A DNA stretch of 64,000 bases from JAITMY01 sp031553765 (lineage in GTDB: Bacteria; Bacteroidota; Bacteroidia; Bacteroidales; UBA932), in assembly GCA_031553765.1 (NCBI GenBank), contig JAVBKY010000009.1, positions 169,179 to 233,178 on the forward strand, given 5' to 3'. The notes beneath the pieces were generated by a model. The model made no database searches, had not been told where the DNA came from, and worked only from the letters and a program-made list of their open reading frames with translations. The position numbers and the translations under genes were made by a program. Of the stretch, positions 24,779 to 34,028 are shown piece by piece. Every line of letters begins with the position of its first letter. Position 1 is the first letter of the stretch.

Positions 24779-26739
24779 GGTATTTGCGACTTTGTACAAT
24801 CTGCTGTAAGGCAGTTGTCAATCATGCGGTTGTTATACTGTTGAATAAAACCCTTGGCCTTTTCTTCAAGCCTCAGATGTATATCCTCATGCTGTGCAAT
24901 GATGTTATTTTGCATCATTCTGTCGCTTTTTATATCAAATAAAGCAGTAGATTTTTCACCGTTGAACAGCAGTAGATATTGCCTGTAAAATACGTGGTAC
25001 ACCCCGTTGATGTAGTTTATGGCGTACTGCTCCTTGCTTTGGTCAATAGCATCCTGTCCGAATGCCACAAAGGGTTTGTCGTAGTTGAGTAAGCCCATAA
25101 TGGTGGGTAATATATCGGTTTGCTGCGCTACGTTATCCACCATGCCACGCACGCTACCGTTAGGTGTGAAAAATATAATGGGAATAGCCATTTGATCAGC
25201 CTCGTTTTGCGACTCGGCAAAAATATGCTTATTGGCGTGGTCGGCAGTGAGTACAAACAGCGTATTCGGATACCACGGTTGCTTACTTGCTGTTTCAAAA
25301 AAACGGCGCATAGCGTAGTCAGTGTAGCGCATGCACTTCAACATGGGGTCGGGGCCTTCCTCGGGGAAAACGCTCTTGTACCTTTCTGGAACCTTAAACG
25401 GGTGATGTGATGAAATGGTAAATACGGCACTACAGAATGGCTGCTTATGTTCAGTCAACTTTTTTGCCATGAATTGCAAGAATTCCTCATCCCAAATTCC
25501 CCACGAACCGTCCCAGTCATTATTGTTACTGTATGCATCCTGTCCGTAAAATGTATCAAACCCCGCCATGCGGGCAAAAGCCCAAAAGCCCATAGTAGAG
25601 CTGGTGGATCCGTGGAAGAATGAGGTGGTATAACCCTTTCCCTTAAGCAGGCTGGCAACGCTGTTTACTTGGTTGCCGGAGTACGATGACAGGAAGAATG
25701 GTGTATTTAACGAAGGAAGTCCTGCTAGTACCGAGGGCATGGCCTCAATGGATTTTCGTCCGTTGGCATAGCTCGACGTAAAGGTTAATCCTTGCTCTAC
25801 AAGTGTATCTACAAATGGTGTGAAGCCCTTGTAGTGACCGTTGGCCAAGTCCTTATTAAGTGAACCTACATGCTCACGTGACAGACTTTCCCAAATAATC
25901 ACCACCACGTTCATGGGCTTGAAAGATTTGGTGGGGAAAGTGGTAATTAAGGGGTTGTATGCTGTATCTAGCCCCTCTTGTGTGTTGAAAAATTTTACCT
26001 TCTGCATGGGCTTCTTACCCAATGTCTTAAAAACACAGAAGGGTGTGTTTTGTACAATGGTGGACTCGAGTGGCTTATTGACATACTCACCGGCATTGCT
26101 CAATGTTATGGGACGAGTAGTGCGCGTAAACCCACCGCGCATAGCAGCTACGCAAAGCAGCGCAAGTACCACTAATGCCACGGTAGAGCCGATGTAGAAT
26201 GTGAGATTGCTGCGGAGCGTTTTTGAAAGACTTGGGCGCTGTGCCTTGCGGTACAGGAAAAATACAATGAGTGTAAGTGCAATCCAAATGAAGAATACGT
26301 ACCAAAAATCGACAAGGAAATGACCAATCAAATCACCCTGATTGCTTTCGGTAGCTAACTCTGAAAATACATCGGCTGTGGTACGGCGCAGCGTGAACTT
26401 GAAGTACACAAAATCGGCGCAGTTGCCGAACAGTAGAATGCTGTTGACAACAACAAACAACCACTTAAGCACAACTTGGTAAATGGTGTTGTACCTAAAT
26501 TTTAAGGGCATGATGAAAAGAAATGCGTAAGCGCAGTTGGCCCATGCTAGCGCGGAAATGTCAAATCTCAATCCTCCTACAAATATCGGCCAAAACTGGT
26601 CGGCAGTAGTGTCGGGAAAGAAGCTGCGATTGAGTAAAAAAAACAGTAATCTGCAGATAGAAAAAAGTAGCATCATTAGCGCAATATTGCTAGCTAGCGA
26701 CACGTATGAACCCTTTAGCCAATCTTTTTTTGTCATCAT
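24775..26739 (-). CDS. LTA-synthase-like sulfatase-superfamily phosphotransferase
   Basis: A 654-residue membrane protein: five hydrophobic segments in the first 200 residues, then an extracytoplasmic alkaline-phosphatase-superfamily domain. The metal-site start is VVIIWESLSREHVGSLN (about 277-293) and the nucleophile is in RKSIEAMPSVLAGLPSL (about 328-344), where Ser replaces the Cys of true sulfatases. So this is a phosphoglycerol- or phosphoethanolamine-type transferase and not a sulfate ester hydrolase. TADHANKHIF (about 500) supplies the remaining metal ligands. In Gram-negatives such proteins modify glycans or lipid A, and the acceptor here is unknown. It is cotranscribed with meaB through an ATGA overlap. 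Confidence 0.9.
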   Translation of the reverse strand: MMTKKDWLKGSYVSLASNIALMMLLFSICRLLFFLLNRSFFPDTTADQFWPIFVGGLRFDISALAWANCAYAFLFIMPLKFRYNTIYQVVLKWLFVVVNSILLFGNCADFVYFKFTLRRTTADVFSELATESNQGDLIGHFLVDFWYVFFIWIALTLIVFFLYRKAQRPSLSKTLRSNLTFYIGSTVALVVLALLCVAAMRGGFTRTTRPITLSNAGEYVNKPLESTIVQNTPFCVFKTLGKKPMQKVKFFNTQEGLDTAYNPLITTFPTKSFKPMNVVVIIWESLSREHVGSLNKDLANGHYKGFTPFVDTLVEQGLTFTSSYANGRKSIEAMPSVLAGLPSLNTPFFLSSYSGNQVNSVASLLKGKGYTTSFFHGSTSSTMGFWAFARMAGFDTFYGQDAYSNNNDWDGSWGIWDEEFLQFMAKKLTEHKQPFCSAVFTISSHHPFKVPERYKSVFPEEGPDPMLKCMRYTDYAMRRFFETASKQPWYPNTLFVLTADHANKHIFAESQNEADQMAIPIIFFTPNGSVRGMVDNVAQQTDILPTIMGLLNYDKPFVAFGQDAIDQSKEQYAINYINGVYHVFYRQYLLLFNGEKSTALFDIKSDRMMQNNIIAQHEDIHLRLEEKAKGFIQQYNNRMIDNCLTADCTKSQIP

Positions 26740-26770
26740 TCGTTTTAATATTTGACGTCATTCGCAGAGT

Positions 26771-26868
26771 GTCATTGCGGACTTGACCCGCAACCGTAGC
26801 CCTGAAAGGGCAAGTTCGGGATGACAATGACGACGAGACTGCTTCGTCGTTCCCTCTCGCAATGACGT
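26771..26868. repeat. GTCATTGCGAGG-type inverted repeat (family C, variant copy)
   Basis: It begins GTCATTGCGG and ends CGCAATGAC. The inner part holds GCTTCGTCGTTCC, the complement of the GAACGACGAAGC core, and a second nested inverted repeat with GACTTGACCCGCAA and GTTCGGGATGAC. Related copies are at 32487, 48091 and a fragment at 44216. Confidence 0.75.
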
Positions 26869-26872
26869 AGTG

Positions 26873-27928
26873 CTACTCTACAACCGCCGAAACCCTTACC
26901 ACCGTATTAGCCTGCTTCGGTGCATTGGTCGTTACGGAAATGCTTTTGTTGATTTTTCCCTTCGTTTTTGAGGTGAACGTTGCCTTTACTTCGGCAGTTT
27001 GTCCAGCCTTAATGCTCTTGGGGTTGCTATTGTCAAGTGCAATGCAATCGCAGTTGCTAACCACCTTGCGCAACAGCAGGTCACTCTTGCCATTGTTGGT
27101 AATGCTTACCGAAAATTCCTTACCCTCGTTAACCTTTATGTTACCCAAATCAATGCTGCGCTGTGCGAATTGTGCTACGGGAGCGTTAGCCAGAGTCGCC
27201 TCGTTGAGGCTTGAAAAATCTTCATCAATAGTGGCGCTCACGGTAATATCGTTGCCCTTAGGTGCGGCGCCGTTGAGTAGAATGCCCACCTTGTCGGAAA
27301 CGTAGCCCCAATCGTTTTTCTTGGCGGCGTTGTACGTGCAAACTATAAATCCACTCTCGTTGGGCTTCAGCGTTTGCGGGTGCGCCGTAAGCGTAGTGTG
27401 GTCGGGTATGTTGCCGAATGTAATGCTCAGGTTGCCGCTTCCGGTGTTAATTACGGGCAATGAATCGGTGCCCACCGTGGTGTTATAAATATTAGCAAAC
27501 GGAAGGTTGAGCGACTTTAGCCTTAGTGTGCCTATTACACGCGGGTAAAGGTCGGAAGTTCCTTTTGTTTTTGGCAATACCTCACCTGATATTTTCAACT
27601 TCACCTGCTCTGTTTTTGTTGACACGGTAATTTCTTTGTCAAAAATACCAGGCCTGTCTTGAGGGTCGAAGGTGGTTTTTACAATACCCGTTTTGCCGGG
27701 CAGCACGGGCTGCTTTGTCCACTCAGGTGTAGTGCATCCGCACGACGATTTTACATCGGTAATAATTACGGGAACCTTGCCCGTGTTAGTAAATTCAAAG
27801 TTGTACGTGACCTCACCACCGGCTTCGGGTACTTGCCCAAAGTCGTGTGCTGTTTTTGGAAACTGCATTTGGGCTATAGCAGTCAATCCCCAAAAAATGG
27901 CAATAGCTGTAATAAAAATATTCTTCAT
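26873..27928 (-). CDS. DUF1573 domain protein, exported
   Basis: A 351-residue protein with a signal peptide (MKNIFITAIAIFWGLTAIAQ) and an N-terminal DUF1573 domain: HDFGQVPEAGGEVTYNFEFTNTG followed by SSCGCTTPEW. A second, similar domain near 255-350 repeats the plan (SIDLGNIKVNEGKEFSVSITNNG and SNCDCIAL). These ASH/MSP-like Ig domains with a CGC or CDC motif are common in Bacteroidota, and their function is unknown. The gene follows the lipid-kinase gene after 16 bp on the same strand and is probably cotranscribed with it. Cysteine pairs may form disulfides or bind metal; that is inference. Confidence 0.9.
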   Translation of the reverse strand: MKNIFITAIAIFWGLTAIAQMQFPKTAHDFGQVPEAGGEVTYNFEFTNTGKVPVIITDVKSSCGCTTPEWTKQPVLPGKTGIVKTTFDPQDRPGIFDKEITVSTKTEQVKLKISGEVLPKTKGTSDLYPRVIGTLRLKSLNLPFANIYNTTVGTDSLPVINTGSGNLSITFGNIPDHTTLTAHPQTLKPNESGFIVCTYNAAKKNDWGYVSDKVGILLNGAAPKGNDITVSATIDEDFSSLNEATLANAPVAQFAQRSIDLGNIKVNEGKEFSVSITNNGKSDLLLRKVVSNCDCIALDNSNPKSIKAGQTAEVKATFTSKTKGKINKSISVTTNAPKQANTVVRVSAVVE

Positions 27929-27944
27929 AATGCCCCTTGTCTTC

Positions 27945-28832
27945 TTAAATCTTTTTCTTGTTCGTCAACACCTTCAACTGCCCCCGTACCACATTCACGT
28001 TAATCTCCTCGCCCAAGTAGCCCGGCTCTCCGTCAAAGTGAATATGTCCCTCTTTTGAGCGTGTTACCGTTGCAGACTTGCATTTGAAAATTTCCACAAA
28101 GTGAAGTTTGTCTACGCGTTTAATAAACAACTGCAGACTTATTTCGGGGGTATCCAGTATGGAAAATTTACTCACAACTACTACATCCAGCATGCCATCG
28201 GAGAGGCTTGCTTCGGGTGCTATGTAGGCGTTGTTGCCCCACTGCGACGCGTTGGCAAATGTAACCAAAAATGCCCGACGTGTAATGGTTTTTCCATCAA
28301 TCGTGATAGTGTATTTTTCAGGTTTGTAGGTAATGTACTCACGTAAAATTTGCTGCAGGTAGGTGATGAAGCCACGAGTTCCAGCTTTGGCAAATTTATC
28401 GCCTACCAGCGCATCGAAGCCCACACCTGCGGTGCAGAAAAATGGGATATCGTTGATCAATCCATAATCAGCATGCTTTGGTTTTGCTTTGGTAATATAC
28501 TCCAGCGCTGATTTTGTACCCATAGGAATGCCGAGGTGCCGTGCTAATCCATTGCCTGACCCAAATGGAACAATTCCCAGTGCGGTGTCGCTACCAATAA
28601 GTCCGCGCGCAACTTCGTTTACCGTGCCGTCGCCTCCCACTGCTACTACAAAATCAAACTTTTGCTCGGCAAATTTTTGTGCGGCAAAGGTGGCATCACC
28701 TGCGCAACGTGTGCGGTACAGGGTAACATTGTAGCCGGTGGAACGCGAAAAGAATTCGCGTATTTGCAGTGGTAAGTTGCGCTTTTTCTTTGCCCCCGAA
28801 ATAGGGTTAACTATAAATGCAATGCTTTTCAA
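27945..28832 (-). CDS. diacylglycerol kinase-family lipid kinase (YegS/DgkB type)
   Basis: A 295-residue soluble lipid kinase. The catalytic GGDGTVNEVARGL lies near residues 64-76, and the second glycine-rich motif GSGNGLARHLG follows near 92-102. The start IAFIVNPISG is typical. The C-terminal beta domain ends with HFDGEPGYLG. It would phosphorylate diacylglycerol or a related lipid at the membrane, feeding phospholipid turnover. The substrate is inferred from family only. It is the first gene of a two-gene unit with the DUF1573 gene, divergent from ispH. Confidence 0.9.
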   Translation of the reverse strand: MKSIAFIVNPISGAKKKRNLPLQIREFFSRSTGYNVTLYRTRCAGDATFAAQKFAEQKFDFVVAVGGDGTVNEVARGLIGSDTALGIVPFGSGNGLARHLGIPMGTKSALEYITKAKPKHADYGLINDIPFFCTAGVGFDALVGDKFAKAGTRGFITYLQQILREYITYKPEKYTITIDGKTITRRAFLVTFANASQWGNNAYIAPEASLSDGMLDVVVVSKFSILDTPEISLQLFIKRVDKLHFVEIFKCKSATVTRSKEGHIHFDGEPGYLGEEINVNVVRGQLKVLTNKKKI

Positions 28833-28891
28833 AACAGCTTATTCCTACAAGGGTTTAGTAAAAATTTACACAAAGATAGAAGTTATTTACC

Positions 28892-28899
28892 TACATTTG
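28892..28899 (+). promoter_or_regulatory. -7 promoter element of ispH
   Basis: TACATTTG matches TAnnTTTG, 33 bp before the ATG at 28933, in the divergent gap with the lipid-kinase gene. Confidence 0.55.
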
Positions 28900-28932
28900 T
28901 GGAGTGCTATTTTAAATAGTGTTTAAAGTGCT

Positions 28933-29790
28933 ATGCAGGTTGAATTAGACGAAAAATCAGGGTTTTGCTTTGGTGTAATTCGCGCCATTGAAAAGGCTGA
29001 GCAGCTGCTTGACAGCGGTGTGGAGCTCTACTCTTTGGGCGAAATTGTACACAATAGCGTGGAGGTTAATCGTTTAAAAGATAAGGGGTTAAAGGTGATT
29101 GATCACGAGCGGCTGGAGCAGCTACATGACGCTACGGTACTTATTCGTGCGCATGGTGAGCCTCCACAAACATATGCGCTTGCCGCGCAAAACGGTATAA
29201 CGCTTATAGATGCCACATGTCCCGTGGTGCTGCACTTGCAGAGCAATATTAAGGAAAGTTACAACCGCATGGCAGGAGAGCATGCGCAGCTGGTGATTTT
29301 CGGGCAGCGTGGCCATGCCGAAGTGAATGGACTTGTGGGGCAGGTAGGCGGTGATGCCATTGTGTTGGAGAGCGTTGATGAGTTGAATCTGATTGACTTC
29401 TCTCGCCCAGTGATGCTTTACTCTCAAACAACCAAAAGTCTTGAGCAGTTTGGTGTACTGTGCAGTGAAATAAAAAAACGCCTGCAGCCCGGTTTGCTGT
29501 TTGAGGCGCACGATACCATCTGCCGTCAAGTGTCGCACCGTAAGCCGCACCTGCACGAATTTGCCCTAAAGCATGATGTAATAATTTTTGTAAGCGGGCG
29601 CAACAGCTCCAACGGTAAGGTGCTTTACGAAGCCTGTTGTGATGCCAATGCGCGCAGCTACATGGTGCAGGATGCCGACGACCTGCAGACCGAGTGGTTT
29701 GAAAATTGCAACTCGGTAGGTGTGTGTGGCGCTACCTCCACGCCGCGCTGGCTCATGAAAAAAGTAGCAGCGGCAATAGAAAAGATATAA
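28933..29790 (+). CDS. ispH: 4-hydroxy-3-methylbut-2-enyl diphosphate reductase
   Basis: Last step of the MEP isoprenoid pathway, an iron-sulfur enzyme making IPP and DMAPP. The 285 residues contain the three cluster cysteines: C12 in SGFCFGVIRAIE, C96 in IDATCPVV and C265 in VGVCGATSTP. Substrate-contact motifs GEIVHNSVEVNRL, RAHGEPP and VSGRNSSNGKVL are present. Its stop codon touches the first base of a 121-bp composite repeat. ispD, another gene of the same pathway, is 16 kb away. Confidence 0.96.
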   Translation: MQVELDEKSGFCFGVIRAIEKAEQLLDSGVELYSLGEIVHNSVEVNRLKDKGLKVIDHERLEQLHDATVLIRAHGEPPQTYALAAQNGITLIDATCPVVLHLQSNIKESYNRMAGEHAQLVIFGQRGHAEVNGLVGQVGGDAIVLESVDELNLIDFSRPVMLYSQTTKSLEQFGVLCSEIKKRLQPGLLFEAHDTICRQVSHRKPHLHEFALKHDVIIFVSGRNSSNGKVLYEACCDANARSYMVQDADDLQTEWFENCNSVGVCGATSTPRWLMKKVAAAIEKI

Positions 29791-29910
29791 CCTCTCCCCC
29801 TAACCCCTCTGCGCAGGAGAGGGGCGTTTGCCACGGATTCTGACTGTTGCAACAGGGGCGCATGTGGTTCGGGAAGTCCCTCTCCTGCGGAGAGGGATTT
29901 AGGGAGAGGT
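29790..29910. repeat. 121-bp composite palindromic repeat (family B, copy 2)
   Basis: Same architecture as 851-969. The left half is 29790-29824 and the right half 29877-29910, each a hairpin with CCTCT and AGAGG arms. The ends acctctccc and gggagaggt mirror each other. It fills the ispH-priA gap and starts on the last base of the ispH stop codon. Confidence 0.85.
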
Positions 29911-29922
29911 CGATTTTAGAAA

Positions 29923-32424
29923 ATGAATAATAACATCAACATATCTACAACTTTTACGGGAGAAAAAGGCACTCCCGTTTTTGTTGATGTCATCCTGCCT
30001 TTAGCGTTACCGAGGTTGCTTACGTACTCCGTTCCCACGGAGTTGCAATCGGTGGTGTGCGCTGGTATGCGCGTAGCGGTGCAGGTGGGGCGGCGTAAAA
30101 TATACGCAGCCATTGTGCATCGTGTGCATAGTGAAACTCCTCCGTACTCCACCAAACCCATAATTTCAGCATTAGATAGCGAGCCGCTGGTCAACGAGCA
30201 TCAGCTGGCGCTGTGGGCGTGGGTGTCGCAGTATTACATGTGCGGTATGGGTGAGGTGATGAAGGCAGCATTGCCCGCTGCGCTGAAAATGGAAAGCGAA
30301 ACGCGGGTATCGCTCAGCGCCGATTGGGACAATTTGGAGTTTGATGACAGTGAAGCGAACCTCATTCGGGTATTAGAAAGCAAGCCCTCGTTGAGCATTG
30401 AGGAACTGTCGGAGTTGCTGCATAGCAAAAATGTTTTTCCGCTCGTGCAGCAGCTCCTTACAAAGCAGGTGGTGCAGGTGGATGAGCAGCTGCAAAACCG
30501 CTACAAGCCTCGTTTTGAAACGCTAATTACGCTTCACCCCGATGTGAAAAACGAGGAAGATTTAAACGCTGCTTTAGCGTTAACCTCACGTGCGCCTATG
30601 CAGGAAAAACTGCTGATGGCATACGTTTCAATGGCTATGCCACTGGATTTTTCTTCTCCTTTTCAGGTGCAAAAAAAGTTGCTGCTTGAAAAAACGCAGG
30701 CTACGGATGTCGTGTTAAAAGCATGTATTACAAAGAAAATATTTGAGCAGGTGCAGCACGAGGTGAGCCGCTTGAATGATGAAGGAGAGGATGATCTTGT
30801 GCAAATGCCCACGCTATCCACCGCGCAGCAAGCGGCATTTGACGAAATAAAAAATCATTTTACCAATAAGCAGGTAGCGCTGCTGCATGGCGTAACATCG
30901 TCGGGAAAAACCGAAATATACATGCGCCTGATAGAGGAGGCGCTGGCGCAAGGAAAGCAGGTGCTGTACTTGCTACCCGAAATTGCGCTTACGGCGCAGC
31001 TCATCAACCGACTCAAAAAAGTGTTCCGTAGCGTAGGTGTTTACCACTCTAAGTTTAGCGATGCGCAGCGTGTGGAAGTGTACCAAAATTTGCTAAAAAA
31101 TGCGGATGAGCCAATGCTGATTTTAGGTGTTCGCTCATCGCTGTTTTTACCCTTTAGCAATCTTGGTTTGGTAATAGTGGACGAGGAGCATGAGAATACC
31201 TATAAGCAGCAAGACCCTGCCCCACGCTACCATGCGCGCGATACGGCTATAGTAATGGCGGCAAGGCATGGAGCAAAAGTGCTGTTGGGGTCGGCCACGC
31301 CATCTATTGAAAGTTACAGCAACGCTGTATCGGGAAAATACGGGCTGGTGGAGCTGTTTGAGCGATACGGAAAGGTGGAGCTGCCCGAGGTGCAAATTGT
31401 GAACGTATCGTTTCAGCGAAAGCAAAAAAACGGCAGCCATTTTTCACCGCTACTGCTAAAAGAAGTGGGCGAGGCGCTGGAGAAAAAGGAGCAGGTAATA
31501 CTGTTTCAAAATCGTCGTGGATTTTCACCCTACGTGGAGTGTAAAGAGTGTGGCTGGATACCGCAGTGCGAGCATTGCAACGTAAGCCTTACCTACCACA
31601 AGCGCACCCATCAGCTGGTGTGCCACTACTGCGGCTATACCATTTCAATGCCTCATGCCTGCTTGGCTTGCGGAGGTTCACATTTGGAGACAAAAGGTTT
31701 TGGGACCGAAAAGGTGGAGGAGGAACTACAGCTCATTTTCCCCAATGCTACGGTAGAGCGCATGGACTTGGATACCACCCGCACACGTAGTGCCTACGAG
31801 CGCATTATTTCCGACTTTGAAAATCGCAACATTGATATACTCGTGGGCACGCAAATGGTGACCAAAGGGCTGGATTTTGACAACGTGAGTTTGGTGGGCA
31901 TACTCAACGCCGACAACATGCTTTCGTTTCCCGACTTCAGAGCAGGTGAGCGCAGCTACCAGCTTATGTCGCAGGTTGCGGGTAGAGCAGGGCGGCGCGG
32001 CAAGCGCGGTCGTGTGCTGGTGCAAACCATTCAGCCGCGCCACGAAATTTTGCAGTACGTGCTGCACAGCGATTATAAGAGTATGTACGCTTCGCAAATG
32101 AACGAGCGTCGCGATTTTCTATATCCTCCTTTCGCTCGGCTTATTAAAATTACCATGAAGCACCGCGATGAGCAAACGCTCTTTCGCGCGGCTCAGGTAG
32201 CCAACCAAAGCCTGCGCAATACATTTGCCCAACGGGTTTTAGGTCCCGAGATTCCCCTCATTAACCGCGTACAGAACCGCTACATTATCAACTTTATGCT
32301 GAAAATTGGGCGCGAGAAATCAACAGATAAGGCAAAATTGTTGATAAAAGATATTTTTGCTCAAATTTTACATATTGCTGAATTTAAGCAAGTTGAAGTT
32401 ATTGCTGACGTTGACCCCATGTAA
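29923..32424 (+). CDS. priA: primosomal protein N' (replication restart helicase)
   Basis: 3'-to-5' helicase that reloads the replisome at stalled forks. The 833 residues carry the N-terminal 3' DNA-binding domain (VILPLALPRLLTYSVP, about 23-38), Walker A LHGVTSSGKTEIY (about 320-332), the DEAH-type box VDEEHE, and a zinc-binding insertion with paired cysteines (CKECGWIPQCEHC then CHYCG and CLACG, about 535-590). Helicase motifs GTQMVTKGLDF and VAGRAGR follow. The ATG at 29923 leaves a short acidic/Ser-Thr N-terminal extension before the domain. Monocistronic. Confidence 0.96.
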   Translation: MNNNINISTTFTGEKGTPVFVDVILPLALPRLLTYSVPTELQSVVCAGMRVAVQVGRRKIYAAIVHRVHSETPPYSTKPIISALDSEPLVNEHQLALWAWVSQYYMCGMGEVMKAALPAALKMESETRVSLSADWDNLEFDDSEANLIRVLESKPSLSIEELSELLHSKNVFPLVQQLLTKQVVQVDEQLQNRYKPRFETLITLHPDVKNEEDLNAALALTSRAPMQEKLLMAYVSMAMPLDFSSPFQVQKKLLLEKTQATDVVLKACITKKIFEQVQHEVSRLNDEGEDDLVQMPTLSTAQQAAFDEIKNHFTNKQVALLHGVTSSGKTEIYMRLIEEALAQGKQVLYLLPEIALTAQLINRLKKVFRSVGVYHSKFSDAQRVEVYQNLLKNADEPMLILGVRSSLFLPFSNLGLVIVDEEHENTYKQQDPAPRYHARDTAIVMAARHGAKVLLGSATPSIESYSNAVSGKYGLVELFERYGKVELPEVQIVNVSFQRKQKNGSHFSPLLLKEVGEALEKKEQVILFQNRRGFSPYVECKECGWIPQCEHCNVSLTYHKRTHQLVCHYCGYTISMPHACLACGGSHLETKGFGTEKVEEELQLIFPNATVERMDLDTTRTRSAYERIISDFENRNIDILVGTQMVTKGLDFDNVSLVGILNADNMLSFPDFRAGERSYQLMSQVAGRAGRRGKRGRVLVQTIQPRHEILQYVLHSDYKSMYASQMNERRDFLYPPFARLIKITMKHRDEQTLFRAAQVANQSLRNTFAQRVLGPEIPLINRVQNRYIINFMLKIGREKSTDKAKLLIKDIFAQILHIAEFKQVEVIADVDPM

Positions 32425-32486
32425 AGGGCGTTGATATTTTTTGTATCTTCGAAAGTTTTTGGGCATTTGCGTACTCGACTATCGCA

Positions 32487-32584
32487 CGTCATTGCGAGGA
32501 CGAGGAACGAGGACGAAGCAATCTCACATTTTGAAGCACTAATTGCAGTTTGAGATTGCTTCGTCGTGCCTCCTCGCAATGACG
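32487..32584. repeat. 98-bp inverted repeat (family C, best copy)
   Basis: The left arm begins CGTCATTGCGAGGA and ends ACGAAGCAATCTCA. The right arm is its near-complement, TGAGATTGCTTCGT...CTCCTCGCAATGACG. The whole 98 bp can fold into one long hairpin. It lies in the priA-purA gap. The same words occur at 26771 and 48091. Confidence 0.85.
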
Positions 32585-32630
32585 AATGGCGAGGTTCTTG
32601 ATTCTGCAAATCATTTTATTTCAAAAAATA

Positions 32631-33896
32631 ATGAACAAAGTTGACGTAGTTATCGGCTTGCAGTGGGGCGATGAGGGCAAGGGTAAGATTGTGGACGTAC
32701 TCACCCCTAAGTATAACGTAGTAGCCCGCTTTCAGGGTGGTCCCAACGCGGGGCACACGCTGGAGTTCGACGGCAAAAAATTTGTGCTGCACACCATTCC
32801 TTCAGGTATTTTCCGCGAGGGTACCAAAAATATTATTGGTAACGGCGTGGTGCTCGACCCCATTATTTTGATGGGCGAAATACATAAGCTCAATGCAGCA
32901 GGCATTGCCACCAAGGGCAAAATTCTAATGTCGAAAAAGGCACACCTTATACTGCCTACCCACCGCGTGCTTGATGCAGCGCAGGAGGCTGCCAAAGGTG
33001 CTGCAAAAATAGGATCAACCCTTAAGGGCATTGGCCCAACCTATACCGACAAAATCAGCCGTTCGGGCTTGCGTGTAGGTGATATACTTGCACCTAATTT
33101 TAAGGAAAAGTACAATACGTTAAAGCAAAAGCACGTTGATATTCTTAAGCAATTCAGCTTTGACTTCAACATTGAAGAGCAAGAAAAGCAGTGGATGCAG
33201 AGCGTAGAGGAGTTGCGCGCGGAGTTCACCATTATTGACAGCGAGTACGAAATTGACGACATGCTTAAGAAGGGGGCTATTCTTGCCGAAGGCGCTCAAG
33301 GCTCCATGCTCGACGTTGATTTTGGTTCATACCCCTTTGTTACGTCATCCAACACCGTATGCGCCGGAGCTTGCACAGGTCTTGGCGTTGCGCCAAGCAA
33401 GATAGGTGAGGTGATTGGTATTTTCAAGGCCTACTGCACTCGCGTGGGCAGTGGTCCATTCCCTACAGAATTGTTTGACGAAGTAGGTGAAAAAATGCGC
33501 CAGCAGGGGCATGAGTTCGGTTCTACTACCGGTCGCGCGCGCCGTTGCGGTTGGCTTGACTTGGTGGCGCTTAAGTACTCCATTATGATTAGCGGTGCTA
33601 CGCAAATGCTCATGATGAAGGCCGACGTAATGGATAACTTCGATACTATAAAGGTGGCTGTGGGCTACAAAATAAACGGCAAGGAAACCAACCGTTACCC
33701 CTATGAAGTGGATTGCCCCATTGAACCTATATATAAGGAGTTTAAAGGTTGGAACAAGCCCATTTCATCATGCCGCAGCGAAAAGGACTTGCCCAAGGAG
33801 CTGATGGACTACGTTAAGTTCATTGAGCAGGAAACAGGCGTTCCCGTTAAGCTGGTATCCGTAGGCCCCGACAGGGAAGAAACGGTGATGAGATAA
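32631..33896 (+). CDS. purA: adenylosuccinate synthase
   Basis: Joins IMP and aspartate using GTP in AMP synthesis. With the start at the ATG at 32631 the protein is 421 residues, the family length; the upstream in-frame region is mostly repeat sequence. The N-terminal GTP loop GLQWGDEGKGKIVD contains the catalytic aspartate and is followed by RFQGGPNAGHTLEF with the catalytic histidine. Further motifs are IGNGVVLDP, GPTYTDKISR, EGAQGSMLDVDFGSYPFVTSS (split) and TTGRARRCGWLDLV. A terminator follows the stop. Confidence 0.97.
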   Translation: MNKVDVVIGLQWGDEGKGKIVDVLTPKYNVVARFQGGPNAGHTLEFDGKKFVLHTIPSGIFREGTKNIIGNGVVLDPIILMGEIHKLNAAGIATKGKILMSKKAHLILPTHRVLDAAQEAAKGAAKIGSTLKGIGPTYTDKISRSGLRVGDILAPNFKEKYNTLKQKHVDILKQFSFDFNIEEQEKQWMQSVEELRAEFTIIDSEYEIDDMLKKGAILAEGAQGSMLDVDFGSYPFVTSSNTVCAGACTGLGVAPSKIGEVIGIFKAYCTRVGSGPFPTELFDEVGEKMRQQGHEFGSTTGRARRCGWLDLVALKYSIMISGATQMLMMKADVMDNFDTIKVAVGYKINGKETNRYPYEVDCPIEPIYKEFKGWNKPISSCRSEKDLPKELMDYVKFIEQETGVPVKLVSVGPDREETVMR

Positions 33897-33920
33897 AAAA
33901 GATGCCTTTGGGTATCTTTT
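33897..33920 (+). terminator. short intrinsic terminator after purA
   Basis: AAAAGATGCC pairs with GGTATCTTTT (one G-U pair) across a 4-nt loop, directly after the purA stop. The stem is short but has T-rich ends. Confidence 0.6.
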
Positions 33921-33933
33921 ATCCAAAAATGAT

Positions 33934-33967
33934 TATCTTTACAAACTGAACAACTGGTTGACCAGTT
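33934..33967 (+). promoter_or_regulatory. promoter box and UxuR/ExuR-like palindromic operator of the uronate genes
   Basis: TATCTTTA (33934-33941) resembles the -7 box. Ten bases later comes the palindrome AACTGGT-TG-ACCAGTT (33952-33967), with perfect 7-bp arms. Its TGGT-n2-ACCA core is that of GntR-family uronate regulators of the E. coli UxuR/ExuR type. Placed at the expected transcription start, it would let a repressor block the lyase-kduI-kduD genes. The regulator gene is not in the window. Confidence 0.6.
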
Positions 33968-34028
33968 ATATAGATGTCTGTAAAATAGATATTTATGTGT
34001 GTTTAGGTGTAAAAATAATCATTTTTTT

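Noticed and set aside
24775..26739. Type I sulfatase as client of the maturase
   Set aside because: The nucleophile region is KSIEAMPSVLAG of LTA-synthase-like transferases, without C/S-x-P-x-R.
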